A DNA stretch of 64,000 nucleotides, taken from positions 310,001-374,000 of the forward strand of contig NZ_CP099402.1 of assembly GCF_024721175.1 (NCBI RefSeq), given 5' to 3'. A program made the position numbers and the translations under genes. Each line of letters starts with the position of its first letter. Position 1 is the first letter of the stretch. Positions 46,499 to 55,187 of this stretch are shown here, in pieces. The notes beneath the pieces are model-generated. The model was not told where the DNA came from. It ran no database searches and was given only the letters and a program-made list of their open reading frames with translations. This DNA comes from Rhizobium sp. Pop5 (GTDB lineage Bacteria > Pseudomonadota > Alphaproteobacteria > Rhizobiales > Rhizobiaceae).

Positions 46499-47293
46499 AT
46501 GAGCGCTCCTTTGAGAATTGGCATGATCGGTGGCAGCGGCTGGCTTGGCGGGGCAATCGCCGGGTCGATCCTCGATGCCGGCCTGGTCGATTCTCAAAAT
46601 CTCTCCCTTTCCTATCGCGGGGAGCCGCCGTCCCGTTTCCCGAACGCCTTCTGGACCGCCGACAATCAGGAGCTGGCCGACCGTTCGGACGTGATCCTCC
46701 TCTGCGTCCGCCCTGACGACTGGCATCCCCTTGCGGTCGATGCCGGCGGCAAGCTCGTCATCTCGGTCATGGCCGGCATCCGCCTTGCTGCCCTTGCCGA
46801 ACGCCACAAGACCGGCCGCGTCGTCCGCGCCTTGCCGAACGCCGCCGCAGAAGTGGCAAAATCCTATACGCCCTGGATCGCAGCACGCGACGTCACGCAA
46901 GATGATCGCGCTGTCATTCGGGCCATTTTCGAAGCCTGCGGAACGCAGGACGAGGTCGCAAGGGAAAGCGATATCGATTACCTCACGGGCCTTTCCGGCT
47001 CGGGGCCGGCATTCCCGGCCCTGCTTGCCGCTGCCATGATGCGCGACGCCGTCGCCCGCGGGCTGCCGGCGGAGGTTGCGCGCCGCGCCGTCAACACGGT
47101 GATATCGGGCGCCGGCCGCCTGCTCGAACGCCATGACGAATCTCCCGGCGACGTCGTTCAAACCTTTCTCGGCTACCGCGGCACCACCGCGGCGGCCATC
47201 GAAGGCATGCGCGCTGCCGGGTTCGACGCTTCGGTCGCCGACGGACTGTCGGCGGCCTTCAAGAAATCGGTGAGTATGGGAGAAGCCTCCTGA
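46499..47293 (+). CDS. Pyrroline-5-carboxylate reductase homologue
   Basis: A 264-residue ProC-family protein with the Rossmann start LRIGMIGGSGWLGGAIAGSI, the middle GRVVRALPNAAAEVAKSYTP and the C-terminal signature YLTGLSGSGPAFPALLAAAM. It starts 10 nt after the TetR-type gene and precedes a betaine-importer gene, so it is catabolic or accessory rather than the housekeeping proline-synthesis enzyme. It might reduce a cyclic imine made in N-methylproline or hydroxyproline breakdown back to an imino acid. The glycine motif (GGSGWLG) is non-standard for ProC (GxGxMG), so nucleotide or substrate preference may differ. Confidence 0.85.
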   Translation: MSAPLRIGMIGGSGWLGGAIAGSILDAGLVDSQNLSLSYRGEPPSRFPNAFWTADNQELADRSDVILLCVRPDDWHPLAVDAGGKLVISVMAGIRLAALAERHKTGRVVRALPNAAAEVAKSYTPWIAARDVTQDDRAVIRAIFEACGTQDEVARESDIDYLTGLSGSGPAFPALLAAAMMRDAVARGLPAEVARRAVNTVISGAGRLLERHDESPGDVVQTFLGYRGTTAAAIEGMRAAGFDASVADGLSAAFKKSVSMGEAS

Positions 47294-47360
47294 CGACCGT
47301 TGGAGCGGGTTCTGCGGCGCCCCGTTCGACAAGACAAGCCGCTAAGCAGAGGGAACGAGA

Positions 47361-48362
47361 ATGAAGAAACTACTCGCATCGACGTGTCTGATGTTCGGCC
47401 TGATCGGCGGGGCGTCTTTCGCCAGCGCCGCCGAATGCGGCAGCGTCACCATCGCCAGCATGAACTGGCAGAGCGCCGAAGTTCTGTCCAACCTGGACAA
47501 GTTCATCCTGAACGAAGGTTATGGCTGCAGCGCCGATATCACCGTTGGCGATACCGTCCCGACCATCACCTCCATGGCCGAAAAGGGCCAGCCGGATATC
47601 GCGCCTGAAGCCTGGATCGACCTGCTGCCCGACGTCGTCAAGAAGGGCACGGACGAAGGCCGCATCGTTCAGGTCGGCTCGCCGCTGCCGGACGGCGGCG
47701 TGCAGGGCTGGTGGATTCCGAAGTATCTCGCCGACGCCCATCCCGATATCAAGACGATCGGCGATGCGCTGAAGCATCCGGAACTCTTCCCCGATCCCGA
47801 GGATCCGAAAAAGGGCGCCGTCGTGAACGGCCCGCAGGGCTGGGGCGGCACCGTCGTCACCTCGCAGCTCTACAAGGCCTTCGCCGCCGATAAGGCCGGC
47901 TTCACCCTGGTGGACACCGGTTCGGCTGCCGGCCTCGACGGCTCGATCGCCAAGGCTTACGAACGCAAGGAAGGCTGGGTCGGCTACTACTGGGCGCCGA
48001 CGGCGCTGCTCGGCAAGTATCAGATGGTCAAGCTCGAAGCCGGCGTGCCGGAAGATGCAGCCGAGTGGAAGCGTTGCATCACGGTTGCCGATTGCGCCGA
48101 TCCCAAGGCCGCTGCATGGCCGGTCGATCACGTCGTCACCCTCGTTGCCAAGCCTTTCTCTGAAAAGGTCGGCCCCGAGGTCATGGACTACCTGAAGAAG
48201 CGCTCCTGGAGCAACGACACGGTCAACAAGCTGATGGCCTGGATGACCGACAACCAGGCGACCGGCGAAGACGGCGCCAAGCACTTCCTTGAAGAAAACA
48301 AGGACATCTGGACCAAGTGGGTCTCGCCTGAGGCAGCCAAGAAGATCGAAGCTGCGCTTTAA
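47361..48362 (+). CDS. Betaine-type ABC transporter substrate-binding protein (second system)
   Basis: A 333-residue protein with signal peptide MKKLLASTCLMFGLIGGASF then ASAAEC. The mature OpuAC-fold protein shows ASMNWQSAEVLSNLDKFIL, PDIAPEAWIDLLP, GWWIPKYLADAHPDIK and EGWVGYYWAPTALLGKYQMV. Its Trp/Tyr clusters fit a quaternary-amine box. Cys pairs (ECGSV, CITVADC) suggest periplasmic disulphides. It is longer than, and distinct from, the binding protein at 32-33 kb. It lies 67 nt after the pyrroline reductase homologue and 93 nt before its permease. Confidence 0.93.
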   Translation: MKKLLASTCLMFGLIGGASFASAAECGSVTIASMNWQSAEVLSNLDKFILNEGYGCSADITVGDTVPTITSMAEKGQPDIAPEAWIDLLPDVVKKGTDEGRIVQVGSPLPDGGVQGWWIPKYLADAHPDIKTIGDALKHPELFPDPEDPKKGAVVNGPQGWGGTVVTSQLYKAFAADKAGFTLVDTGSAAGLDGSIAKAYERKEGWVGYYWAPTALLGKYQMVKLEAGVPEDAAEWKRCITVADCADPKAAAWPVDHVVTLVAKPFSEKVGPEVMDYLKKRSWSNDTVNKLMAWMTDNQATGEDGAKHFLEENKDIWTKWVSPEAAKKIEAAL

Positions 48363-48455
48363 TATTGACTATCGCGGTGCGCGAAAGCGCACCGCTTCTC
48401 GCCGCCGATAAAATCAAAAAGACTGCCACGGCTCTTTGAAGAAAAGGGGAACCGA

Positions 48456-49343
48456 ATGGAATGGTTTTATAAATTCCCGCATATGAACGACGACGCGCTT
48501 CGCAATCTGAAGAAGGCGATCGATGATGGTTTTCGCGCCTTTACCCGCGCCTATGGCGACGGGATCGAAAACCTCTTCATCCCGCTTCAGCATTTCCTCA
48601 TCGCGGCCGAACGTTTCATGACGCAGACGCCGTGGCCGATCATCACCTTGATCATCCTCGCCACCGCCTGGTTTGCGAGCCGCAGCCTGAAGATCGTCTT
48701 CGGCTGTCTCGTGACGCTCCTCCTGATCGGCTATTTCGACATGTGGGACGATACGATGCGGACGGTCTCGATGATCTTCGTCTGCACGGTTCTGTCCATC
48801 GCCATCGGCATTCCGATCGGCATCCTGATGGCGCGTTCCGACCGGCTGCAGCGCGTCGTCAATCCGATCCTCGACGTCATGCAGACGATGCCGAGCTTCG
48901 TCTACCTCATCCCGGTCGTCATGCTCTTGGGCATCGGCAAGGTGCCCGGTCTGATCGCCGTCGTCATCTACGCCATCCCGCCGATGATCCGCCTCACCGA
49001 TCTCGGCATCCGGCTCGTCGACAAGGACGTTCTGGAAGCGGCCGACGCCTTCGGCACGTCGCGCTCGCAGAAGCTCTTCAAGGTGCAGCTGCCGCTCGCA
49101 CTGCCCACCATCATGGCCGGCATCAACCAGACGATCATGATGGCGCTCGCCATGGTGGTCATTGCTTCGATGATCGGCGTGCAAGGGTTGGGCCAGCCGG
49201 TGTTGAAGGCGATTGCCAACCAGTACTTCACGCTGGGCATCTTCAACGGCCTTGCCATCGTCGGCATCGCCATCATCTTCGACCGGGTCAGCCAGGCTTA
49301 TGGCAAAAGGCTCCAGAAGCATCGGGAGACCGTCCATGGCTGA
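48456..49343 (+). CDS. Betaine-type ABC transporter permease (second system)
   Basis: A 295-residue ProW-like permease with six or more helices, the VVNPILDVMQTMPSFVYLIP family stretch, and the ATPase-coupling loop VLEAADAFGTSRSQKLFKVQ, LPLALPTIMAGINQTIMMAL. The first 60 residues are a cytoplasmic or peripheral extension (MEWFYKFPHMNDDALRNLKK). The ATPase gene starts 8 nt inside its 3' end. Unlike the system at 29-33 kb, there is a single permease gene, presumably a homodimer. Confidence 0.94.
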   Translation: MEWFYKFPHMNDDALRNLKKAIDDGFRAFTRAYGDGIENLFIPLQHFLIAAERFMTQTPWPIITLIILATAWFASRSLKIVFGCLVTLLLIGYFDMWDDTMRTVSMIFVCTVLSIAIGIPIGILMARSDRLQRVVNPILDVMQTMPSFVYLIPVVMLLGIGKVPGLIAVVIYAIPPMIRLTDLGIRLVDKDVLEAADAFGTSRSQKLFKVQLPLALPTIMAGINQTIMMALAMVVIASMIGVQGLGQPVLKAIANQYFTLGIFNGLAIVGIAIIFDRVSQAYGKRLQKHRETVHG

Positions 49344-50415
49344 GCATCATTTCGGCGGCATCAAGATCCGCAATCTCTACAAGATCTTCGGTCCCACCCC
49401 CTCCGCCTTTGTCGAGGCGGTTCAGAAGGGCCTCACCAAGACCGAACTCAACGCAAAGCACGGCCATGTGCTCGGGCTCAGGGATATCAATGTCGAGATC
49501 CCCTCCGGCCGCATCCAGGTCATCATGGGCCTGTCGGGATCGGGCAAGTCGACGCTCATCCGCCACATCAATCGCCTGATCGATCCGACATCGGGCGAAG
49601 TGCTGGTCGACGGCGTCGATGTCGTGAAGATGAACGAGGCCGAATTGCGGACGTTTCGCCGGCAGCAGACGGCGATGGTGTTCCAGAAGTTCGCGCTTCT
49701 CCCGCACCGCAACGTCCTCGACAACACCATCTTCGGTCTCGAAGTGCAGGGCATGGAGCGAGCGAAAGCCGTCGACGTCGCCATGCGCTGGATCGAGCGG
49801 GTCGGACTCAAAGGCTTCGAGCAGAAATATCCGAACCAGCTTTCCGGCGGCATGCAGCAGCGCGTCGGCCTGGCGCGGGCTCTCTCCAACGACGCGCCGG
49901 TGCTGCTGATGGACGAGGCCTATTCGGCCCTCGATCCCTTGATCCGCACCGACATGCAGACGGTGCTGCTCGACATCCAGAAAGAGATCAAGAAGACGAT
50001 CGTCTTCATCACCCACGATCTCGACGAGGCGCTGCGCCTCGGTGACCAGATCGCCATCCTGCGCGACGGCGAAGTCATCCAGCAGGGCACCAGCCAGGAC
50101 ATCGTGCTGCGCCCGGCCGACGATTACATCGCCAACTTCGTCAAGGAGGTCAATCGCGGCCGGGTCATCCATGTCGAAGCCGTCATGACGCCGCTGCACG
50201 CCGGCGCGGCACCGGTTGGACTGGCGATTGCGGCGGGAACGACCGTCGAAGAGGCAGTCCGGATGCTGGCATCCGCGCCGGAAGGCAATGCCAAGGTGGT
50301 CTCCCCTTCAGGGGAAACGCTGGGTCTCGTCACCATCCGTCAGCTCGCGAGCGCGATGGTGAACTCGAAAGAGATGGCAGCTCAGCACGATAGCCCCCTT
50401 TCGGTCGCGCTCTGA
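49336..50415 (+). CDS. ProV/OpuAA-like ABC transporter ATPase (second system)
   Basis: A 359-residue ATPase with Walker A in IMGLSGSGKSTLIRHI, Q-loop in AMVFQKFALLPHR, signature LSGGMQQRVGLARALSNDAP, Walker B in LLMDEAYSALDPL and the switch His in FITHDLDEALR. A C-terminal CBS-like tail (AGTTVEEAVRMLASAPEGNA) is present. The ATG overlaps the permease 3' end by 8 nt. It completes the importer and is followed by an intrinsic terminator. Confidence 0.95.
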   Translation: MAEHHFGGIKIRNLYKIFGPTPSAFVEAVQKGLTKTELNAKHGHVLGLRDINVEIPSGRIQVIMGLSGSGKSTLIRHINRLIDPTSGEVLVDGVDVVKMNEAELRTFRRQQTAMVFQKFALLPHRNVLDNTIFGLEVQGMERAKAVDVAMRWIERVGLKGFEQKYPNQLSGGMQQRVGLARALSNDAPVLLMDEAYSALDPLIRTDMQTVLLDIQKEIKKTIVFITHDLDEALRLGDQIAILRDGEVIQQGTSQDIVLRPADDYIANFVKEVNRGRVIHVEAVMTPLHAGAAPVGLAIAAGTTVEEAVRMLASAPEGNAKVVSPSGETLGLVTIRQLASAMVNSKEMAAQHDSPLSVAL

Positions 50416-50457
50416 AGCAACAGCGGGCGCGAGGCGGAATGCCACGCGGCTTACGAT

Positions 50458-50504
50458 GCCCGCACTGCGTCTTTTCGGACGCGCTGCGGGCATTGCAGTT
50501 TTGA
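50458..50504 (+). terminator. Intrinsic terminator after the second betaine importer
   Basis: ATGCCCGCA...TGCGGGCAT (9-bp stem) with an inner GCGTC/GACGC pairing around a TTTTCG loop, followed by TTGCAGTTTT, 42 nt after the ATPase stop. Confidence 0.75.
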
Positions 50505-50783
50505 ATGCGGCGCCATAAGTGGACTCTTCCTTCGTCTTGAATCGGTCACCCAAGATCTCCTCCCGCGGAGGTTGGCCGCCCGGACCAACGGCTTCATGAC
50601 AGTACCTCAATGTACAATTTGCGCAGATTGAGTCCGGTCTGCGTCACGAAAGACAGAGACGCGGATAATATCGCGGTACGACAATTGCTCTGTGGCCCGG
50701 GAACAATAATATGACTTTCGACCAGGGCCATGATGGTCTGCGGTCCCGAAGCAAAGCCCTTCCATCGATCACCCCAACGGGAT

Positions 50784-50882
50784 GGATGGGACTACATCCA
50801 TACGCACTTCATCCCGTGCGTATGCTTGCCTGTCTGCCTGCCGGAGGCCCTCTCAGCGGTCCACTAGAACCTTCGGCAGGCA
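50784..50882 (+). ncRNA. Three-hairpin element, candidate structured RNA
   Basis: Three stems in a row: GGATG-6nt-CATCC (50784-50799), CATACGCAC-8nt-GTGCGTATG (50799-50824) and a 13-bp stem TGCCTGCCGGAGG / CCTTCGGCAGGCA with one G-T pair and a 22-nt loop (50835-50882). No coding frame explains the symmetry. Strand and expression are unknown. It could also be an intergenic mosaic repeat. Confidence 0.35.
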
Positions 50883-51487
50883 ACCGCTCTGCGCCGATAC
50901 CGCGCTTGAGCCTCCCCCGGTGAACAGAGAGAAATATCTTTGCTTGATCGCGATCGTCTCATCCCGAGACCGTGTCGAAATCGGCAGCCCGATCTTCGCT
51001 AATCGCCTCGACCTCGGTCAATTCCTGCCGTCCCGCCGGGAGAAAATCCCGCCGGAAAGGGACCATCGGCAGAGCGTTTAACGGGGCGGTTTTCTTGATG
51101 ACAATTCCGCCTCAGCCTGATTCAACTTTTCCGTGATGCCGGCATTCGGCAGCACGCGCGAGGGGACAGCGGCTTTGCGATCACGGCTGGGGAAAATCAA
51201 AGACCTTAGGCGCGATGAGCGATTTTGAGTGATCGCGGCGTTCTGGCGTCAAAATCCACCAACTCAACCATGACCTGCTGCACTTCAGGCTCCGATCGGC
51301 TAATATCCCGTGTGCCTTCGTCGACTGCACGCCCTCTGCCGGGCGCTGGGCCAACGGAGAACAACGAGCGGGGGGAAAGCACGACGCAAAAAGAGGGACG
51401 TACATCAAAAAATTCGGCCTAAACGCCGAGCCTATATCTGCAGGCGGTCGAGAGGGGTCGACACGCGCATTCAACAATGGGAGCAGC

Positions 51488-52486
51488 ATGTCAGAAAATA
51501 ACGCCCCGCAATTCTCGTTTCGATTTCGCGGTTCGTCGTTCGACGATATGGTCGAAACCCTCGGCGGTGCTTTTGGCGCATTTGATGCCGCACCTGTCGG
51601 CCGTGCCGAGAGCTTCCGTTGGGGGCTGGATTTTTCCGCAAGCAACAGCGCGGTCATGCTCACCGGCTATCACGAGGCGGAGTTTCAATTCAATATCGAG
51701 CCGACCGTTGATACGGCGGAGTATTTGTCGCTTGTGGTGCCGCGCAGCGGCGGCATGGCAGTGACCTATGGCGACCGTATCGCCGAGGCCGGTCAAGGGA
51801 AATTGCTTCTTTATAACAATTTCGAGCCGGACAGCGTCATCATGCACGGGCAATCGAACGTCATCGACGAATTGCTGATCAATTGGTCCGTCATCCTCCA
51901 GACCGTCGGTCAAACGTTCGAAATACCGTTCAGCGGATCTCTCGACCTCTTGCCCGAACTGGATCTGTCGACGCCGATCGGCCAGACGATCGGCAATCTG
52001 ACGGAAACGATCATGTCGGGCATGCGTGACGACGGCCCGCTTCTGCAATCGCCGCTCGCCATGGCCCATATGACGCAGGCGCTGGCCGATCTGGTGGTGC
52101 GCCTGCTGCCTCACCGGCTATCGCACTTCCTGGAAAAAGGGCCCGCCCTGATCGCGCCCCGGCACGTCCGCAAGGCGATCGAATTCATGCACGCCAACAT
52201 CGATCAGCCGATTACCATGGCGAAGGTCGCGGAGGCGGCCGGCGTATCCAGCCGGGCGCTCGAAACCGGCTTTCGCGCCTTCCGGGGAACGTCTCCGGCC
52301 GTCTATCTGCTGACGCTTCGCCTGCGCGCGGCGCGCCAGGACCTGCTTGATCCCGAGAACAGGGAGACCATGAAAGCGATCTGCCTCAAATGGGGCTTCT
52401 TTCATTTCGGCCGGTTTTCCGCAGTCTATAAAACGACATATGGAGAAAATCCTTCCGACACCAGGAAGCGCATGGGCCGTCCATGA
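51488..52486 (+). CDS. AraC-family transcriptional regulator
   Basis: A 332-residue protein. The C-terminal AraC domain has two helix-turn-helix units (MAKVAEAAGVSSRALETGFR, MKAICLKWGFFHFGRFSAVY) and the YGENPSDTRKRMGR ending. The N-terminal part is an AraC-binding-like cupin sensor (YLSLVVPRSGGMAVTYGDRI), related to the FeaR/OruR style of regulators. It is preceded by a 1.07-kb non-coding stretch and converges with the small winged-helix gene 13 nt away. The target is unknown. An oxygenase or degradation operon elsewhere is typical of this subfamily. Confidence 0.9.
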   Translation: MSENNAPQFSFRFRGSSFDDMVETLGGAFGAFDAAPVGRAESFRWGLDFSASNSAVMLTGYHEAEFQFNIEPTVDTAEYLSLVVPRSGGMAVTYGDRIAEAGQGKLLLYNNFEPDSVIMHGQSNVIDELLINWSVILQTVGQTFEIPFSGSLDLLPELDLSTPIGQTIGNLTETIMSGMRDDGPLLQSPLAMAHMTQALADLVVRLLPHRLSHFLEKGPALIAPRHVRKAIEFMHANIDQPITMAKVAEAAGVSSRALETGFRAFRGTSPAVYLLTLRLRAARQDLLDPENRETMKAICLKWGFFHFGRFSAVYKTTYGENPSDTRKRMGRP

Positions 52487-52499
52487 CGGCCGCGTTTTC

Positions 52500-52787
52500 C
52501 TACAGCGTCTCGTCCCGCGGCGGCACCTCATAGTGCACCCTCATCGTCCTCGCATCCCGCTTGACGATCTCAAGCACGCCTTCGTGTTCGGCCAGTGCAT
52601 TGAGCTCGCGGAGCACGAGGGAATGCGCAATCCCCAATATACGCGCGAATGAGCGGCTGTCGCTTGCAATGCCGAACTCTCCAGCGACGAGCAGACCGGC
52701 CTGTATGGACGTCAGCCGGCTATCCCGCCCCTGCGCCGCGGCGACGAGCGCGAGAAACCGGTCGGCGTCGGAGAGCTCTTCGCTCAC
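52500..52787 (-). CDS. Small winged-helix-like partner of the molybdoenzyme
   Basis: A 95-residue protein whose ATG overlaps the upstream molybdoenzyme stop by 4 nt, so the two are translated together. The sequence LLVAGEFGIASDSRSFARIL, GIAHSLVLRELNALAEHEGV, then a strand pair (VLEIVKRDARTMRVHYEV) has the helix-turn-helix-wing order of a MarR/ArsR-like fold. No Cys or metal motif is seen. It may bind DNA or act as an assembly factor. Similar small genes accompany formate-dehydrogenase-type genes in rhizobia. Confidence 0.7.
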   Translation of the reverse strand: MSEELSDADRFLALVAAAQGRDSRLTSIQAGLLVAGEFGIASDSRSFARILGIAHSLVLRELNALAEHEGVLEIVKRDARTMRVHYEVPPRDETL

Positions 52788-55078
52788 GCGCCGTTTCGCC
52801 GGCGGAAGGACACCATGATCGATTTGGAGGTCGGCGTATCGCTCTCCTTGCCGGCGCTGCCAAGCGGCACGAGCACGTTCAGTTCGGGGTAATAACCCGC
52901 GATGCTGCCCCTTGGAATGTCATAGGGCACAAAGCGGAAATCCCGCGCGATGCGCTCGATGCCGTCATCATGCTCGCCGATCACATCGACCCTCTCACCC
53001 GCCTGGGCATTCATCGCCGTGAGGTCATCGGGATGGATGAAGATGACCTGCCGCTCGCCGTAGACGCCGCGGTACCGGTCGTCGAGGCCATAGACGGTCG
53101 TATTGTACTGATCGTGCGACCGGAACGTCTGCAGGGCAAAACGCCCCTCGCCCTTGCGCGCCCGCTGATGCACCGTCTCCTCGGGAAGCGCCTCTGATGA
53201 AAATGACGCCTTTCCCGCCGGCGTCTCCCATTCCCGATGGGAGGCCGCGTTGCGCAGATGAAAGCCGCGCGGCTTGCGCAGGCGCTCGTTATAATTTTCG
53301 AAGCCCGGAATGGTCGCCTCGATATGGTCGCGGATCCGGTCGTAATCGCCGGCAAGCTCTGCCCAGTCGACCACGGCGGAACCGACCGCCCTTTCCGCAA
53401 TGCCGGCGATAATGGCGACTTCCGAAAGAAGATGCGGCGAGGCCGGACGATTGATGCCGGCGGAACCATGCACCATGCTCATCGAATCCTCCACGCTCAC
53501 CAGCTGCGAGCCGCCCGTGGCGTCGCGGTCCATCTCGGTGCGCCCCAGGCACGGCAGGATGAAAGACGTCTTTCCGGGCATGAGATGCGAATGGTTGGGC
53601 TTGGTCGCGATGTGAACTGTCAGCTTGAGCCGCCGAAGCGCCTTTTCGACGAGCGCGCTGTCGGGCGTGGCGCGCGCAAAATTGCCCCCGAGCCCGATGA
53701 AGGCCTCGGCCGAGCCATCGAACATCGCTCCGATCGCGGCAAGGACGTTGTGGCCATGTTTGCGGGGAACAGTAAAGCCGAAGTGCTTCTCCAGCGCATC
53801 GAGGAAATCCTCCGACGGCTGTTCGTTGATGCCGACCGTGCGGTCGCCCTGTACGTTGGAATGGCCGCGAACCGGGCAGAGGCCTGCGCCCTTCTTGCCG
53901 ATATTGCCGCGCAGCAACATGAAGTTGGCGATTTCGCGGATCGTCGCGACCGAATGCAGGTGCTGGGTGACGCCCATCGCCCAGGTGCAGATGACCCGTT
54001 CGGCCTTGATATAGACCTCGGCCGCCACTTCGATCTCCTCACGGCTCAGCCCCGACTGGTCCTCGATCTCAGCCCAGCCGGTCGCCTCGAGCGCGGTTCG
54101 ATATTCCTGAAAACCCGCGCAATGCTCAGTGAGGAACGCATGGTCGAGAACAGAGGGCAGGCCGGCGGCGACGGCCGCATCTTCGGCGGCCAGAACGGCC
54201 TTCGCCATTCCCCGCACGGCGGCCATATCGCCGCCGAGCTGCGGTTGCAAATAATGGCTGGCGATATCGGTCGAACCGCCGCGCATCATCTCGATCTTGT
54301 CCTGCGGATCGGCGAAGCGCTCCAGGCCGCGCTCGCGGATGGGATTGAAGACGACGACGCGCGCGCCGCGGATCGCCGCGCGGCGCAGGTCGCCGAGCAT
54401 CCTTGGATGGTTCGTGCCCGGGTTCTGGCCGATCACGAAGATCGCATCGGCCTCTTCGAAATCCTCGAGAAGCACCGTACCCTTGCCGACGCCGACTGCC
54501 TGCTTCATGGCAATGCCGCTCGCCTCGTGGCACATGTTGGAGCAATCGGGAAAATTATTGGTGCCGTAAATGCGCACGAACAGCTGATAGAGGAAGGCGG
54601 CCTCATTGCTCGCCCGGCCCGAGGTGTAAAACTCCGCCCGGTCGGGGTCGTCGAGGCCTCTCAGGATGCCGCCGATCTCGGCAAAGGCATCCTCCCACGA
54701 AACCGGCAGGTAACGGTCGCTCGCCCCGTCGTAGCGCATCGGATGGGTAAGCCGGCCATTGAGCTCCAGCTCGTAATCCGACAGCCGGCTTAGCTCGGAC
54801 ACCGTGTTGGCCGCGAAGAAGGCGGGCGTCGCCCGCTTCTCCGTCGCCTCCCAGGCGACGGCCTTCACGCCGTTCTCGCAGAATTCGAACGACGATCCAT
54901 GTTCCGGATCGCCCCAGGCGCATCCGGGGCAATCGAAGCCATCAGGCTGGTTCGCCTTCAGCATGGTTCGCGCCCCTGATATGGGCATACCGCTTTGAAG
55001 CAATTGCTTGCCGCAGCTCTTCAACGCGCCCCAGCCGCCGGCTGCCGCCGATTTCTTGCCAATGAATTTTGTGTCCAT
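52784..55078 (-). CDS. FdhF/YdeP-family molybdopterin oxidoreductase
   Basis: A 764-residue protein of the YdeP group. An N-terminal CPGCAWGDPEHGSSFEFCENG holds the Cys cluster region. The molybdopterin domain follows (YTSGRASNEAAFLYQLFVRI, NMCHEASGIAMKQAVGVGKG, FVIGQNPGTNHPRMLGDLRR), then a C-terminal cofactor-binding domain (FRSHDQYNTTVYGLDDRYRG). These enzymes resemble formate dehydrogenase H but usually lack its selenocysteine/Cys chemistry, and their substrate is not settled; E. coli YdeP is linked to acid resistance. It could serve formate made from formaldehyde by the nearby pathway, but this is speculation. It overlaps the winged-helix gene by 4 nt. Confidence 0.9.
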   Translation of the reverse strand: MDTKFIGKKSAAAGGWGALKSCGKQLLQSGMPISGARTMLKANQPDGFDCPGCAWGDPEHGSSFEFCENGVKAVAWEATEKRATPAFFAANTVSELSRLSDYELELNGRLTHPMRYDGASDRYLPVSWEDAFAEIGGILRGLDDPDRAEFYTSGRASNEAAFLYQLFVRIYGTNNFPDCSNMCHEASGIAMKQAVGVGKGTVLLEDFEEADAIFVIGQNPGTNHPRMLGDLRRAAIRGARVVVFNPIRERGLERFADPQDKIEMMRGGSTDIASHYLQPQLGGDMAAVRGMAKAVLAAEDAAVAAGLPSVLDHAFLTEHCAGFQEYRTALEATGWAEIEDQSGLSREEIEVAAEVYIKAERVICTWAMGVTQHLHSVATIREIANFMLLRGNIGKKGAGLCPVRGHSNVQGDRTVGINEQPSEDFLDALEKHFGFTVPRKHGHNVLAAIGAMFDGSAEAFIGLGGNFARATPDSALVEKALRRLKLTVHIATKPNHSHLMPGKTSFILPCLGRTEMDRDATGGSQLVSVEDSMSMVHGSAGINRPASPHLLSEVAIIAGIAERAVGSAVVDWAELAGDYDRIRDHIEATIPGFENYNERLRKPRGFHLRNAASHREWETPAGKASFSSEALPEETVHQRARKGEGRFALQTFRSHDQYNTTVYGLDDRYRGVYGERQVIFIHPDDLTAMNAQAGERVDVIGEHDDGIERIARDFRFVPYDIPRGSIAGYYPELNVLVPLGSAGKESDTPTSKSIMVSFRRRNGA

Positions 55079-55187
55079 GCGCCCTGTATTGACGAAGCTC
55101 GGAAAACATCAAGACCGCAGGTGCGATGGTTCGATAGAAAAAATCTATCAACAGGAATACAGGACCGCTTCGGCTGAGGATTTCGTT

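Larger units (their letters stand above)
50416..51487. other. Long non-coding stretch upstream of the AraC gene
   Basis: About 1.07 kb without a supportable gene. It begins with a terminator (50458-50504), holds three consecutive hairpins (50784-50882), and includes a 9-bp direct repeat TCCCGCCGG around 51035-51060. Short open frames here lack ribosome-binding sites and protein-like composition. A decayed gene or a non-coding RNA is possible. Confidence 0.5.

Noticed and set aside
50711..50923. Short open frame upstream of the AraC gene
   Set aside because: No ribosome-binding site, Pro/Leu/Arg-biased composition, and it overlaps the three-hairpin element.
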